In this document: positions 8,255 through 19,364 of the stretch, piece after piece | How positions within the stretch are numbered: the stretch's first letter is position 1 | How the letters are laid out: each line of letters begins with the position of its first letter | Source: Roseovarius aestuariivivens | GTDB taxonomy: Bacteria; Pseudomonadota; Alphaproteobacteria; Rhodobacterales; Rhodobacteraceae | Length of the DNA stretch: 64,000 nucleotides | Assembly: GCF_004761875.1 (NCBI RefSeq) | Contig: NZ_SJEY01000003.1 | Location: 310,001 to 374,000 of the forward strand | Direction of reading: 5' to 3' | Program-made: the position numbers and the translations under genes | Notes under the pieces: model-generated | What the model was told of the DNA's origin: nothing | Databases searched by the model: none | Seen by the model: only the letters and a program-made list of their open reading frames with translations

Positions 8255-8642
8255 GCTCCACCAGGTGCACCCGCAAGCTTTTCTCTAGCCGCGCCATGCG
8301 CTCTGTCGTGTTGGCCAGCTGCGAACGCAGTTCGCGCAATTCGTTCAGCATCTTGATCGCATCGGCGGACATTACGGCGTCGGCCGGCGCGTCGGGTCCG
8401 TCCCCCTGCCCGGTCAGCAACCAGGGCAGCGTCACATTCAGCAGCCCGGCCAGCATCGAAAGCTTGTTGGCGCGCGGCTCACTCAGATCGTCTTCCCATG
8501 CCTTCAGGGTCTTGAGCTTGACGCCAAGCCTGCGGGCCAGATCTTTTTGTGACATGCCGGCGGCATCGCGCGCACCAGCAATCCGGTCGCCGAATGTCGT
8601 GGCGTCGGGGTCGAACCAGTCGTCTGTACTCGGGGCGTTCAT
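8241..8642 (-). CDS. XRE-family helix-turn-helix regulator
   Basis: A 133-residue regulator with an HTH_XRE domain at about residues 15-70 (GMSQKDLARRLGVKLKTLKAWEDDLSEP) and a C-terminal coiled-coil-like helix (ELRELRSQLANTTERMARLEK) probably for oligomerisation. Two starts are possible; 8642 has GGAAGGA just upstream while 8678 has only a weak site, so 8642 is chosen. It is divergent from the aminotransferase gene with a 97-bp gap, and precedes sdhE. Target genes are not known. Confidence 0.88.
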   Translation of the reverse strand: MNAPSTDDWFDPDATTFGDRIAGARDAAGMSQKDLARRLGVKLKTLKAWEDDLSEPRANKLSMLAGLLNVTLPWLLTGQGDGPDAPADAVMSADAIKMLNELRELRSQLANTTERMARLEKSLRVHLVERGVD

Positions 8643-8700
8643 ACTGTCCTTCCCGGCCTCGGGGCCTTTGGTATTCATGTTGTACCTGCGTGGGCTGTAA

Positions 8701-9942
<1,242 letters not shown>

Positions 9943-9950
9943 AACGGTAG

Positions 9951-10256
9951 ATGCTTCTGATCACGCTGGCCACGACTCCGGTTGCCGCACAGGACAGGAT
10001 CGATCCGGCCTCGATCACGATCGATCCGCACATCACCAAGGTCTTCACTGCGGACGCTGACCGGATAAAGCCTATTACGTCAGCCAGATGAAGACCTTCG
10101 TCCCTGACAGGCGGCGCCTGAGTTTGTCGACGCTCCACGCGCGGATCGCGGGCCGCCCTGCGCCACCTTCTGGAAATGCGCGATTGGGACCTCGACCGCG
10201 ACGGTTATGTCACCGAGAATGAGATCGAGACGGTGATCGACGCAAATCTGCAATAG
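9951..10256 (+). pseudogene. Decayed exported EF-hand protein gene
   Basis: The stretch begins with a short signal-peptide-like frame (MLLITLATTPVAAQD) that runs into FTADADRI and stops at 10089. Near the end, in the same frame, comes RDWDLDRDGYVTENEIE, a canonical EF-hand loop (DLDRDGYVTENE), then a TAG at 10254. The part in between is out of frame or carries stops, so several indels are needed to join them. This looks like a small Ca-binding exported protein that has lost its reading frame. Sequencing error is an alternative for one of the frameshifts. Confidence 0.55.
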
Positions 10257-10336
10257 GCTCAGGGTTTTGCACCTCCGCTCTGGCGAGGCAAAAGGGCCGC
10301 TGCTAAACTTTCGGCGGAAAGCCAACCGAGGACTGC

Positions 10337-10762
10337 ATGTCGGGCGAACTCCCTAATTACTACTTCCGTGTCCGCGACAACGGCGCGTTCGTGTTCCGTG
10401 TCGATACGGAAAACCGGCAGCGGCGGATCGACATGGACCAGATCGCGGTCGTCAATATCCGCAATGGTCAGATCAAGCCGCATGGCGACCGGGAACTTTC
10501 GGCCGAGGATCTGGCGCATATCAAAGCGTGGATGGAAGAGCGGATCGAGCTGCTTGCAGCGCGCGACATCGACGACATTCACCGCGCGGTCGACTATCTC
10601 AACACCACAACGCACTGGGCACAGTCCAAAGCCACCGACGAGCAGCTTGAGGCCGTCACCGATGCGCTCCTGCTGGCCATGCACGACCTTCGCACGGTGC
10701 TGGTGCGCAAGAAGGCCGACAGGCTCATGGCGCAGGCCGGTAGCGACGACGACAGCGAGTAA
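10337..10762 (+). CDS. Conserved-type hypothetical protein
   Basis: A 141-residue soluble protein without signal peptide or membrane segment. The first half is beta-like (NYYFRVRDNGAFVFRVDTENRQRRIDMDQIAVVNIRNGQIK), the second half helical and charged (EDLAHIKAWMEERIELLAARDIDDIHRAVDYLN). GAGG precedes the ATG. I do not recognise a family. It stands between the EF-hand remnant and accB, on the same strand as accB but 270 bp away. Confidence 0.75.
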   Translation: MSGELPNYYFRVRDNGAFVFRVDTENRQRRIDMDQIAVVNIRNGQIKPHGDRELSAEDLAHIKAWMEERIELLAARDIDDIHRAVDYLNTTTHWAQSKATDEQLEAVTDALLLAMHDLRTVLVRKKADRLMAQAGSDDDSE

Positions 10763-11035
10763 GCAAGCGCAGATATTCCGCGCATATCAAACGTGCCGCG
10801 CGCGAGGCGCCCCGCCTCCGACCAGTAACGCGAGAAGATCGTGCCCTCGCAACCGGCCGGGTTCCGGCGTTCTACCACGTGCGCAGGTTTTTCCCGACCT
10901 CTCGGCGACCCGGTCCTCACTTTGCGCGGCAAAACACCGCGATGGCCGCTTTTCTTGGCGGCGCGCATCCCCTATAAGCTGCCCAATCCGATGCCGCCGC
11001 GGGAACGGCGCGCCCCACAAGGTTCGAGGAAACGG

Positions 11036-11530
11036 ATGCCCAAAAAGACCCACGAGGACGATGTCGCCTTTATCAAGGCATTGGCCGAGCTTCTCAACGA
11101 GAACGACCTGACCGAGTTGGAGGTGAAGCGCGATTACGACGACAACGACACCCTCCAGGTCCGCGTCAGCCGCAAGACCAAGATCATCAGTCAGGTCGCG
11201 GCCCCTGCCCCCGCCGCCACAGCATCTGCCGCCCCTGTGTCGACCCCGGCAAGCAGCCCGGCAGAGCCATCCGTTGCAGAAGACCCCGCCAGCCACCCCG
11301 GGGCCGTGACTTCGCCCATGGTCGGCACCGTCTACATGCAGGCCGAACCGGGTGCGCCCTCCTTCGTCAGCGTCGGCGACCGCGTGGCAGAAGGCGACAC
11401 GCTTCTGATCGTCGAGGCGATGAAGACGATGAACCACATCCCCGCCCCGCGTGCCGGCACCATAAAGCGCATCCTCGTCGAGGATGGCGCGGCCGTGGAA
11501 TACGGTGCCCCGCTGATGATCATCGAATAG
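11036..11530 (+). CDS. accB: Biotin carboxyl carrier protein of acetyl-CoA carboxylase
   Basis: A 164-residue AccB. The C-terminal biotinyl domain (residues about 85-164) carries the biotin attachment site EAMKTMN at K130; an Ala/Pro/Ser-rich flexible linker (residues 54-85) precedes it, and the N-terminal 50 residues match the AccB dimerisation part. GAGGAAACGG precedes the ATG at 11036. accC follows after 9 bp, the standard accBC operon that starts fatty-acid synthesis by making malonyl-CoA. Confidence 0.97.
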   Translation: MPKKTHEDDVAFIKALAELLNENDLTELEVKRDYDDNDTLQVRVSRKTKIISQVAAPAPAATASAAPVSTPASSPAEPSVAEDPASHPGAVTSPMVGTVYMQAEPGAPSFVSVGDRVAEGDTLLIVEAMKTMNHIPAPRAGTIKRILVEDGAAVEYGAPLMIIE

Positions 11531-11539
11531 GCCGGACCC

Positions 11540-12889
11540 ATGTTCGACAAGATCCTAGTGGCCAACCGCGGAGAAATCGCGCTGCGCGTGATCCGGGCCG
11601 CGCGCGAGATGGGCATCGCCACAGTCGCAGTGCATTCCACCGCGGACGCCGATGCGATGCATGTCCGCATGGCCGATGAATCGGTGTGTATCGGCCCGCC
11701 ACCCGGCACCGACAGCTATCTTTCAATCCCGTCAATCATCGCGGCCTGCGAGGTCACGGGCGCGCAGGCGATCCATCCCGGCTACGGCTTTCTGTCCGAG
11801 AACGCCAATTTCGTGCAGATCGTCGAGGATCATGGTCTGACCTTTATCGGACCGACTGCGGAACATATCCGGGTGATGGGCGACAAGATCACCGCCAAGG
11901 ATACGATGAAGGCCCTCGGCGTGCCCTGCGTGCCCGGCTCCGAAGGGGGCGTGCCCGACCTTGCCGCCGCCAGAAAGCTTTGCGACGACATCGGCTATCC
12001 GGTGATCGTCAAGGCCACCGCAGGCGGTGGCGGGCGCGGCATGAAGGTGGCGCAAAGCGCCGCCGAGATCGAGCGCGCCTTCCTCACGGCCCGATCCGAG
12101 GCCAAGGCCGCCTTCGGCAATGACGAGGTCTATATCGAGAAATACCTGACCACGCCGCGCCATATCGAAATCCAGGTCTTTGGAGACGGCAAGGGTCGCG
12201 CGGTGCATCTCGGGGAACGTGACTGTTCGCTGCAGCGCCGTCACCAGAAGGTGTTCGAAGAGGCCCCCGGCCCGTGCATCACAGAAGAAGAGCGTGAGCG
12301 CATCGGCAAGATCTGCGCCGACGCCGTCGCCAAGATCAACTATACCGGCGCGGGCACGATTGAATTCCTCTACGAGAACGGAGAATTCTATTTCATCGAG
12401 ATGAACACCCGCCTTCAGGTGGAGCATCCGGTGACGGAAGCCATCTTCGGCGTCGATCTGGTACAGGAGCAGATCCGCGTCGCCGAAGGGTTGCCGATGT
12501 CCTTCATTCAGGAAGATCTTGTGATTAACGGACACGCGATCGAGGTCAGAATCAACGCCGAGAAACTGCCCGAGTTTTCGCCGCGTCCGGGCCGGATCAC
12601 CCAGTTTCATGCGCCCGGCGGGCTTGGTGTGCGGATGGATTCGGCGCTCTACGACGGCTACACGATCCCGCCCTATTACGACTCGCTCATTGGCAAGCTG
12701 ATCGTGCACGGCAGGGACAGGAAAAGTGCCCTGTCGCGTCTCAACCGCGCTCTGGGCGAACTGATCGTGGACGGTGTCGACACAACCGTGCCCCTCTTTC
12801 ACGCGCTGCTGCAGGAACCCGACATCCAGTCGGGCAGCTACAACATCCACTGGCTGGAGCATTGGCTGGAAACCAATCTGCGCGACTGA
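11540..12889 (+). CDS. accC: Biotin carboxylase subunit of acetyl-CoA carboxylase
   Basis: A 449-residue AccC that carboxylates biotin on AccB using ATP and bicarbonate. It has the [10 protein letters not shown]-terminus, the Gly-rich ATP loop GGGGRGMK near residue 165, the [15 protein letters not shown] segment and the catalytic [14 protein letters not shown] region. Length matches the family. It is the second gene of accBC; aat follows 92 bp downstream and is probably separately expressed. Confidence 0.98.
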   Translation: MFDKILVANRGEIALRVIRAAREMGIATVAVHSTADADAMHVRMADESVCIGPPPGTDSYLSIPSIIAACEVTGAQAIHPGYGFLSENANFVQIVEDHGLTFIGPTAEHIRVMGDKITAKDTMKALGVPCVPGSEGGVPDLAAARKLCDDIGYPVIVKATAGGGGRGMKVAQSAAEIERAFLTARSEAKAAFGNDEVYIEKYLTTPRHIEIQVFGDGKGRAVHLGERDCSLQRRHQKVFEEAPGPCITEEERERIGKICADAVAKINYTGAGTIEFLYENGEFYFIEMNTRLQVEHPVTEAIFGVDLVQEQIRVAEGLPMSFIQEDLVINGHAIEVRINAEKLPEFSPRPGRITQFHAPGGLGVRMDSALYDGYTIPPYYDSLIGKLIVHGRDRKSALSRLNRALGELIVDGVDTTVPLFHALLQEPDIQSGSYNIHWLEHWLETNLRD

Positions 12890-12981
12890 ACCGGCCGGAC
12901 ATCTCACACGGTCCTTGCTTTGCCCCGCAATGTGCCTAGCGTGTGGGTGTTGCGTAAAGGGCAAGGAGCCAAGGTACACCC

Positions 12982-13635
12982 ATGACCGGTGAGGGGGACA
13001 GTCTGGGACCTGAGATGCTCTTGCGGGCCTACGCCGCAGGCATTTTCCCCATGGCTGAGTCGCGCGATAATCCCGAACTTTTCTGGGTCGATCCGCGCCA
13101 GCGCGGCGTTCTGCCGCTCGACGCCTTCCACATCTCGCGCTCCCTGGCGCGTCGCATCCGGCAAGCCCGCTACTCCATCTCGCTCGATACCGCCTTCGAC
13201 ACCGTTGTCGATGCCTGCGCCGACCGCGAAGAAACCTGGATCAATGATGAAATCCGCGCGCTTTACAGCGCTTTGCATCTCGACGGACACGCCCATTCGC
13301 TCGAGGTCTGGGAAGAGGATGGCGCGCTCGCCGGGGGGGTCTACGGCGTGGCGCTTGGCGGTGCGTTCTTCGGCGAAAGCATGTTTTCAAACCATACCGA
13401 CGGATCCAAACGGGCGCTTGCGCATCTTGTCGCGCATCTTCGGCGCTGCGGATTCGTTTTATTTGATACGCAGTTCCTGACGCCGCATCTGGCGCGTCTC
13501 GGCGCGATCGAAATCAGCCGTGAAAGATATCGCAAAGAACTGGCTCTGGCCCTTCAGGTGCCGGCGCAAATCGACGCGCACCGGCTTCTGCAGCCGCCTC
13601 ACCCTGTGGTGCAGCGCAAGACCCAGATATCGTAG
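12982..13635 (+). CDS. aat: Leucyl/phenylalanyl-tRNA-protein transferase
   Basis: A 217-residue Aat, which adds Leu or Phe to N-terminal Arg/Lys to create an N-degron for ClpAP. The family signature GIFPMAESRDNPELFWVDP near residue 15 and the FFGESMFS catalytic segment are intact, as is FDTQFLTPHLARLGA. Its 3' end overlaps the end of the convergent DUF2155 gene by 37 nt. Two Clp genes follow within 5 kb, though no regulatory link is visible. Confidence 0.97.
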   Translation: MTGEGDSLGPEMLLRAYAAGIFPMAESRDNPELFWVDPRQRGVLPLDAFHISRSLARRIRQARYSISLDTAFDTVVDACADREETWINDEIRALYSALHLDGHAHSLEVWEEDGALAGGVYGVALGGAFFGESMFSNHTDGSKRALAHLVAHLRRCGFVLFDTQFLTPHLARLGAIEISRERYRKELALALQVPAQIDAHRLLQPPHPVVQRKTQIS

Positions 13636-13964
13636 CGCGGATGCTCCAGCGGGTTGAGCGCCGGAGATGACGCAATCATCCATCCCGAATAGATCGGCCG
13701 CGCGCCCTCCTCGGGATGCACTGTCAGAAACGCAAAGGCATCGCCGGACGGGTTGCCCGCCGGGTACCGGCATTCGCCCAGTTCCACCCGCAGCTTTCCA
13801 ATGGCGACCGCCGAGGCGTTGGACACTTCGACATCACCGGTCTCGCCCGCCGTTCTGTCAAGCCACCGCAAGACCGCCCCGGTCCCGATCTCGGCCTGCT
13901 CCTGCGCGCCAAGCGGAAAGGCAAAGCACGCCAATCCCATCACGGCGGCCGCGCGCCACATCAT
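13599..13964 (-). CDS. DUF2155-family exported protein
   Basis: A 121-residue periplasmic protein with a Sec signal (MGLACFAFPLGAQEQ). The core GAVLRWLDRTAGETGDVEVSN and the C-terminal PIYSGWMIASSPALNPLEHPRYDIWVLRC are typical of DUF2155, a family often found beside NDUFA12 and MCE genes in alphaproteobacteria. Function unknown; the two Cys (ECRY and LRC) could pair. Its start overlaps the stop of the MCE gene by 4 nt, so the two are translationally coupled. Confidence 0.88.
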   Translation of the reverse strand: MMWRAAAVMGLACFAFPLGAQEQAEIGTGAVLRWLDRTAGETGDVEVSNASAVAIGKLRVELGECRYPAGNPSGDAFAFLTVHPEEGARPIYSGWMIASSPALNPLEHPRYDIWVLRCTTG

Positions 13965-14422
13965 TCCGACGCATCCTCCTCGCCGCCTGCCACGAATTTC
14001 GTGAGAAGGGCGATCAGGCTGACGGAACCTTGGGTGAATTCGATCTCATCGCCCGCGGCAAAATAGAACGGCGATCCACCCGGCAGGATTTCCACGAAAT
14101 TCCCGCCCAAGAGACCTTCCGAGCTGATGGAAAGCGCGCTGTCGTCCGGTACCTCGATATCATCCCGCACCGAAATCGTCGCCTTGGCCCGGTAAGTTTG
14201 CGGGTCAAGCGTCAGGTCCGTCACGCGGCCCACCTTGACGCCCGCCAATCGCACATCGGTGCCCACGGACACGCCGTCAGCGCTGCGAAAACTGGCCGTC
14301 AACGGATATTCCGACGGCGCACCGGAAAAGCCGGTGATCTGCCCGGCATAGATCATGAAGCCCGCCGCAATGGCAAGAACCACGCCGCCCACGGCGACCT
14401 CAGTCATATTCTCGGATGCCAT
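13961..14422 (-). CDS. MCE-domain lipid transport protein (MlaD-like)
   Basis: A 153-residue MlaD-like protein: an N-terminal transmembrane anchor (residues 6-27, EVAVGGVVLAIAAGFMIYAG), then one MCE domain containing GVSVGTDVRLAGVKVGRV and SSEGLLGGNFVEI. MlaD binds phospholipid as part of an ABC system that keeps the outer membrane asymmetric; here no mlaE/F/B genes are adjacent, so partners must lie elsewhere. The start at 14422 follows a GAGGGCC stretch; a longer frame to 14524 overlaps the NDUFA12 gene and adds no domain. Confidence 0.88.
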   Translation of the reverse strand: MASENMTEVAVGGVVLAIAAGFMIYAGQITGFSGAPSEYPLTASFRSADGVSVGTDVRLAGVKVGRVTDLTLDPQTYRAKATISVRDDIEVPDDSALSISSEGLLGGNFVEILPGGSPFYFAAGDEIEFTQGSVSLIALLTKFVAGGEEDASE

Positions 14423-14444
14423 GATGGCCCTCGCGTTCAGGGGG

Positions 14445-14828
14445 TTATTCGGGCGTCCACGCCTCGTAATCGCGGCGCTCGGCAGGTCGTTCGCGCCGGA
14501 TGGAGCCCGCGGGCGCATAGGCAAGTGCCGTCCCCGTCCGGTTTTCCTCGTGCGGCTTTTCCCACGATTTCCGCTTGAGCGGCGCTTCGGTCGGGGGCGC
14601 GGCGTATGTGTGGTGCAACCAGCCGTGCCAGTCGGGGCTCACGCGGCTCGCTTCGGCTTCACCGTTGAAGATCACCCAGCGGCGCTTGCCGTCGTTGGTC
14701 TGATAAAAGATGTTGCCCTGATCGTCCTCGCCCACCTTCACCCCCTTGCGGCGGGTGTGGATCAACGTGTTCAGCGTGGCGCCATTCCACCAGGTAACCG
14801 CGCGCAGCAGCGAATTGAGAATGCCCAT
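14445..14828 (-). CDS. NDUFA12-like complex I accessory subunit
   Basis: A 127-residue homologue of the mitochondrial complex I subunit NDUFA12 (B17.2), an accessory subunit of NADH:quinone oxidoreductase retained in alphaproteobacteria. Family features are [28 protein letters not shown] and [18 protein letters not shown]. The ATG at 14828 follows GGAGGCGATCC. It sits first in the set NDUFA12, MCE, DUF2155, all on the minus strand. Confidence 0.95.
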   Translation of the reverse strand: MGILNSLLRAVTWWNGATLNTLIHTRRKGVKVGEDDQGNIFYQTNDGKRRWVIFNGEAEASRVSPDWHGWLHHTYAAPPTEAPLKRKSWEKPHEENRTGTALAYAPAGSIRRERPAERRDYEAWTPE

Positions 14829-14930
14829 GGGATCGCCTCCGTCAAAGCCTGGTTCCGATATGACGCAGTTCGCCAGCAAGGTCCAGTGGTCCGGGCAAAA
14901 TGCGCGGAAACCGGTTGGTTCGGGTGCAAA

Positions 14931-14964
14931 AGAAAAGGCCCGCGTCATCTCGGTGCGCGGGCCT
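14931..14964 (-). terminator. Intrinsic terminator after clpX
   Basis: AGGCCCGCG and CGCGGGCCT form a 9-bp stem with an 11-nt loop; on the minus strand the stem is followed by TTTTCTTTT. It lies 23 bp beyond the clpX stop and ends the clpX transcript before the NDUFA12 gene. Confidence 0.85.
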
Positions 14965-14986
14965 GATATCCGGGGTTTGTCGCGCC

Positions 14987-16249
14987 TCAGCCGGCGCTCG
15001 TGCCCTCTTTCTTGGATTCCGTATGTACCATAAGGGGCGCGGCATCCGACGTGACCGCTTCTTCGTTCACGACAACCTCTTCAACGCCGTCCATTCCGGG
15101 CAGCTCGAACATCGTATCGAGCAGGATGTCCTCTAGGATCGAACGCAGGCCGCGTGCGCCGGTCTTGCGTTCGATGGCCCGCTTTGCGATCGCGCTCAAC
15201 GCATCCTCGGTAAAGGTCAGCTGCGCATCCTCCAGCTCGAAAAGACGCTGGTACTGCTTGACGAGCGCGTTCTTCGGCTGGGTCAGGATGGTGACAAGCG
15301 CATCCTCGTCCAGGTCCTCCAGCGTTGCGATCACCGGCAGACGACCGACGAATTCCGGGATCAGACCGAACTTGAGCAGATCCTCCGGCTCCAGATCCTT
15401 GAAGACCTCGCCCACGTTGCGCTCGTCCACGTCCCGCACATCCGCGCCAAAGCCCATGGCCGAGCCCTTACCGCGCTGCGCGATGATCTTGTCCAGACCG
15501 GCAAAAGCGCCACCGCAGATGAAAAGGATGTTCGTGGTGTCCACCTGCAAGAATTCCTGCTGGGGATGCTTGCGGCCGCCCTGCGGCGGCACCGCCGCCA
15601 CTGTGCCTTCCATCAGCTTCAAAAGGGCCTGCTGAACGCCCTCGCCCGACACGTCGCGGGTGATCGAGGGATTTTCCGACTTGCGCGTGATCTTGTCGAC
15701 CTCGTCGATATACACGATACCGCGCTGCGCCCTCTCGACATTGTACTCCGAGGCCTGCAGCAGCTTCAGGATGATATTTTCGACATCCTCGCCCACATAC
15801 CCCGCTTCGGTCAGCGTGGTCGCGTCGGCCATGGTGAACGGCACGTCCAGGATCCGGGCCAACGTCTGCGCCAGAAGCGTCTTGCCACAGCCCGTGGGGC
15901 CAATCAGCAGGATGTTCGACTTCTGCAGTTCGATGTCGTTCTTGCCGGAATGGTTCAGGCGCTTGTAGTGGTTGTGCACGGCCACCGAAAGAACCCTTTT
16001 GGCGGTCGACTGCCCGATCACGTAGTCATCGAGCACGTCGCAAATCTCGCGAGGCGCCGGCACTCCGTCGGTCGACTTGAGCCCGGCGCTCTTGGTTTCC
16101 TCGCGGATGATGTCCATGCACAGCTCGACGCATTCGTCGCAGATGAACACGGTCGGTCCGGCGATGAGCTTGCGAACCTCGTGCTGGCTCTTGCCGCAAA
16201 AGCTGCAATAGAGCGTATTCTTGCTGTCGCTGCCGGAATTGTTCGCCAT
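14987..16249 (-). CDS. clpX: ATP-dependent unfoldase ClpX
   Basis: A 420-residue AAA+ unfoldase that feeds substrates to ClpP. The N-terminal zinc-binding domain has CSFCGK (C15, C18) and CDECVELC; Walker A is GPTGCGKTL, Walker [11 protein letters not shown], and the C-terminal [15 protein letters not shown] sensor-2 region is intact. Pore and IGF-type loops appear conserved. It lies downstream of clpP with a 159-bp gap, long enough for its own promoter. In alphaproteobacteria ClpXP degrades cell-cycle regulators such as CtrA. Confidence 0.98.
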   Translation of the reverse strand: MANNSGSDSKNTLYCSFCGKSQHEVRKLIAGPTVFICDECVELCMDIIREETKSAGLKSTDGVPAPREICDVLDDYVIGQSTAKRVLSVAVHNHYKRLNHSGKNDIELQKSNILLIGPTGCGKTLLAQTLARILDVPFTMADATTLTEAGYVGEDVENIILKLLQASEYNVERAQRGIVYIDEVDKITRKSENPSITRDVSGEGVQQALLKLMEGTVAAVPPQGGRKHPQQEFLQVDTTNILFICGGAFAGLDKIIAQRGKGSAMGFGADVRDVDERNVGEVFKDLEPEDLLKFGLIPEFVGRLPVIATLEDLDEDALVTILTQPKNALVKQYQRLFELEDAQLTFTEDALSAIAKRAIERKTGARGLRSILEDILLDTMFELPGMDGVEEVVVNEEAVTSDAAPLMVHTESKKEGTSAG

Positions 16250-16408
16250 TCGATACCTTTCGGCGCCGCACGCCTTACTTCGTCTCTTTAGGTCTCAGGG
16301 GGGCTCGACCCGCAACCGGTAACCGGTCAAAGCACGATCCCCTCATCGCGTTATCGTCAGCTTAGGACAGGCGCGGGGGCACCTCAATCTCTAATTCGCG
16401 TACCGCGC

Positions 16409-17047
16409 TCAGCTGTCGCCATCGCCATCCTCGGCCTTTGCGCGATTCTCGACGATCTCGTCGATCAGACCCCAATCCTTGGCGTCCTCGGGCGACATGA
16501 AGTTGTCCCGCTCCAGCGCATCTTCGACCTTCTTCAGCGTTTGTCCGGTATGTTTTACATATATTTCGTTAAGCCGCCGTTTCAGCTTCAGCGTCTCTTC
16601 GGCGTGAATCATGATGTCCGTCGCCTGGCCCTGGTAGCCGCCCGAGGGCTGGTGGACCATGATCCGGCTATTGGGCAGGGAAAACCGCATGCCCTTTTCC
16701 CCCGCCGTCAAAAGCAGCGATCCCATCGAGGCCGCCTGCCCGATCACGAGGGTCGAGACCTTGGGCTTGATGTACTGCATCGTATCGTAGATCGACAGCC
16801 CCGAGGTCACGACACCACCGGGGGAGTTGATATACATTGAGATCTCCTTCTTGGGATTCTCGGCTTCGAGATGCAGAAGCTGCGCGACAATCAGGCTGGA
16901 CATGCCGTCGTGCACAGGACCGGACACAAAGATGATCCGTTCCTTGAGAAGCCGCGAAAAGATATCGTAGGCGCGTTCGCCGCGGCTGGTCTGTTCGACC
17001 ACCATCGGCACGAGCGTGTTCATGTAGGTTTCAAAAGGATCTGTCAT
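16409..17047 (-). CDS. clpP: ClpP protease subunit
   Basis: A 212-residue ClpP. The catalytic Ser lies in [10 protein letters not shown], His in MVHQPSGG and the Asp downstream in the [11 protein letters not shown] region. The N-terminal 17-19 residues would be processed. Together with clpX it forms the ClpXP protease. Upstream lies a 550-bp region without a gene (17048-17601). Confidence 0.98.
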   Translation of the reverse strand: MTDPFETYMNTLVPMVVEQTSRGERAYDIFSRLLKERIIFVSGPVHDGMSSLIVAQLLHLEAENPKKEISMYINSPGGVVTSGLSIYDTMQYIKPKVSTLVIGQAASMGSLLLTAGEKGMRFSLPNSRIMVHQPSGGYQGQATDIMIHAEETLKLKRRLNEIYVKHTGQTLKKVEDALERDNFMSPEDAKDWGLIDEIVENRAKAEDGDGDS

Positions 17048-17601
17048 AGAAGGCCTGCCTGCTGGAGTTTGCCGATGCTCACCGATCGGGGACTATGCGA
17101 GTCTTAGTGGGGGGCTTGAGGGGCTTCAAGAGCCGCCGTTCCATTTGAAGACAAACCGTCACGGCAGGTCGCGGGAATGAGTCCTCATTTCCAGACGTCA
17201 CAATGATCGCAGCCCGTCGGGCCGCAACCCACGTTAGCCTTGTGTCCGCTTTCTCTCGGTCTCGCCCAAGGCAGAGACCACAACCTGACCTAAGCCCGCG
17301 TTCGTGGCGGCAGCCCCCCCCCGGAAATCGCGGCGCGATGTCGCGTCATCAAGGCTTGGCCCGTCGCTTGGCTCTGTCGCCAGGGTCTTTAGATCTCTTC
17401 ATCATGCAGAAAAGGATATTCCGGAAAGCCGCCAAAAGACGAAAATATTCGATTTCGGTCAAAGTGGCGCATTGCTCCTTCGCGCGTGACATTCTAAAAC
17501 TCCGATGTGTTTACGGGACACACCTCACGCGCTGAGTCCGTCTTGCGGCGGAAAATGTCGTGTTGCGTGTCCCTCGTATTTTGACCAGCAGGAGGCACTC
17601 A
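17048..17601. other. Non-coding region between clpP and ctaD
   Basis: About 550 bp without a credible gene on either strand; the open frames here are rich in Arg/Pro/Ser and show no domain. The clpP promoter should lie in the left part and the ctaD promoter in the right part. A small dyad AATGAG/CTCATT at 17176-17189 and an AT-richer stretch around 17400-17480 are the only visible structures. The ctaD ribosome site AGGAGG lies at about 17589. Confidence 0.6.
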
Positions 17602-19275
17602 ATGGCAGATGCAGCCATTCACGGCCATGGACACGAAGACAACCGCGGGTTCTTCACCCGTTGGTTCATGTCCACGAACCACAAGGATATCGGGATCCTC
17701 TACCTGATCACGTCGGCGGTCGTCGGCCTGATCTCGGTGGCGTTCACGATCTACATGCGCCTGGAGCTCATGGAGCCCGGCGTGCAGTACATGTGCCTCG
17801 AAGGTGCACGGTTTACCGCCGCCGCTGCGGGCGAATGCACACCCAACGGGCATCTTTGGAACGTGATGATCACCTATCACGGCGTCCTGATGATGTTCTT
17901 CGTCGTGATTCCTGCGCTGTTCGGCGGCTTCGGCAACTACTTCATGCCGCTGCAGATCGGCGCGCCGGACATGGCCTTCCCGCGCATGAACAACCTGAGC
18001 TACTGGCTCTATGTGGCAGGTACTTCGCTTGGCGTGGCTTCGCTTCTGGCGCCGGGCGGCAACGGGCAACTGGGGTCGGGCGTGGGCTGGGTGCTCTACC
18101 CGCCGCTTTCGACCACCGAGGCCGGCATGTCGATGGATCTGGCGATCTTTGCCGTGCACGTGTCGGGCGCAAGCTCGATCCTGGGCGCGATCAACATGAT
18201 CACCACCTTCCTCAACATGCGCGCCCCGGGCATGACGCTCTTCAAGGTACCGCTCTTTAGCTGGTCGATCTTCGTCACGGCGTGGCTCATCCTGCTGTCG
18301 CTGCCGGTTCTGGCGGGCGCGATCACCATGCTTCTGACCGACCGGAATTTCGGGACGACCTTCTTCGATCCGGCCGGCGGCGGGGACCCGGTGCTTTACC
18401 AGCACATCCTGTGGTTCTTCGGCCACCCCGAGGTCTACATCATCATCCTGCCCGGCTTCGGCATCATCAGCCACGTGATCGCGACCTTCGCGCGCAAGCC
18501 CATCTTCGGCTACCTGCCGATGGTCTGGGCGCTGATCGCCATCGGCTTCCTCGGCTTTGTCGTATGGGCGCACCACATGTACACCGTGGGCATGTCGCTG
18601 ACCCAGCAGTCCTACTTCATGCTGGCCACGATGGTCATCGCGGTGCCTACAGGCGTGAAGGTGTTCAGCTGGATCGCCACGATGTGGGGCGGCTCGATCG
18701 AGTTCAAGACGCCGATGCTCTGGGCATTCGGCTTCCTGTTCCTCTTCACCGTGGGCGGTGTGACCGGCATCGTGCTGAGCCAGGCCGGGATCGACCGCGC
18801 CTACCATGACACCTATTACGTGGTCGCACACTTCCACTACGTGATGTCGCTTGGGGCCGTCTTCGCCATCTTCGCGGGGATCTACTTCTACTTCCCCAAG
18901 ATGACCGGCAGGATGTACCCGGAATGGGCCGGTAAGCTGCATTTCTGGACGATGTTCCTCGGCGCAAACCTGACCTTCTTCCCCCAGCACTTCCTGGGCC
19001 GTCAGGGCATGCCGCGCCGCTATATCGACTACCCCGAGGCCTTCGCGGTCTGGAACTGGTGGTCGTCGATCGGTGCGTTCATCTCCTTCGCGTCGTTCAT
19101 CTTCTTCTTCGGTGTCATGTTCTACGCCGTCTTCCGCGGCTCCCGCGTGACCGAGGCGAACCCGTGGAACGAGTACGCGGACACGCTGGAATGGACCCTG
19201 CCCTCGCCGCCGCCCGAGCATACGTTCGAGCAGCTGCCGAAGCAGGAAGACTGGGACAAGTCTCCGGCGCACTAA
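17602..19275 (+). CDS. ctaD: Cytochrome c oxidase (aa3-type) subunit I
   Basis: A 557-residue haem-copper oxidase core subunit with twelve membrane helices. The low-spin haem region ([13 protein letters not shown]), the CuB/haem a3 site [21 protein letters not shown] (His-Pro-Glu-Val-Tyr with the cross-linked His/Tyr) and the HHMYTVG loop are complete, and HFHYVMSLG holds the haem histidines. AGGAGGCACTCA precedes the ATG at 17602. No subunit II/III genes are adjacent, so this is a stand-alone ctaD, as is often seen in Rhodobacteraceae. Confidence 0.97.
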   Translation: MADAAIHGHGHEDNRGFFTRWFMSTNHKDIGILYLITSAVVGLISVAFTIYMRLELMEPGVQYMCLEGARFTAAAAGECTPNGHLWNVMITYHGVLMMFFVVIPALFGGFGNYFMPLQIGAPDMAFPRMNNLSYWLYVAGTSLGVASLLAPGGNGQLGSGVGWVLYPPLSTTEAGMSMDLAIFAVHVSGASSILGAINMITTFLNMRAPGMTLFKVPLFSWSIFVTAWLILLSLPVLAGAITMLLTDRNFGTTFFDPAGGGDPVLYQHILWFFGHPEVYIIILPGFGIISHVIATFARKPIFGYLPMVWALIAIGFLGFVVWAHHMYTVGMSLTQQSYFMLATMVIAVPTGVKVFSWIATMWGGSIEFKTPMLWAFGFLFLFTVGGVTGIVLSQAGIDRAYHDTYYVVAHFHYVMSLGAVFAIFAGIYFYFPKMTGRMYPEWAGKLHFWTMFLGANLTFFPQHFLGRQGMPRRYIDYPEAFAVWNWWSSIGAFISFASFIFFFGVMFYAVFRGSRVTEANPWNEYADTLEWTLPSPPPEHTFEQLPKQEDWDKSPAH

Positions 19276-19301
19276 GCCCCGGCTGACAATTCAAAAAACC
19301 A

Positions 19302-19328
19302 AAGGCCCCGGAACCCCCGGGGCCTTTT
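19302..19328 (+). terminator. Intrinsic terminator after ctaD
   Basis: AAGGCCCCGG and CCGGGGCCTT form a 10-bp stem around AACCC, followed by TTTTCTTTC. It stands 26 bp past the ctaD stop and should end that transcript; on the minus strand the A-rich left flank gives a weaker T-run too. Confidence 0.9.
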
Positions 19329-19364
19329 CTTTCAAAGCTGCATTTGCCTCCCCAACTGTCCGTG

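Noticed and set aside
17176..17189. AATGAG/CTCATT dyad in the clpP-ctaD gap as an operator
   Set aside because: Six base pairs and no link to a known regulator; too likely by chance.
17599..19272. A 557-codon open frame on the minus strand opposite ctaD
   Set aside because: It is the mirror of a GC-rich membrane-protein gene, His/Arg/Asp-rich without domains; ctaD on the plus strand is certain.
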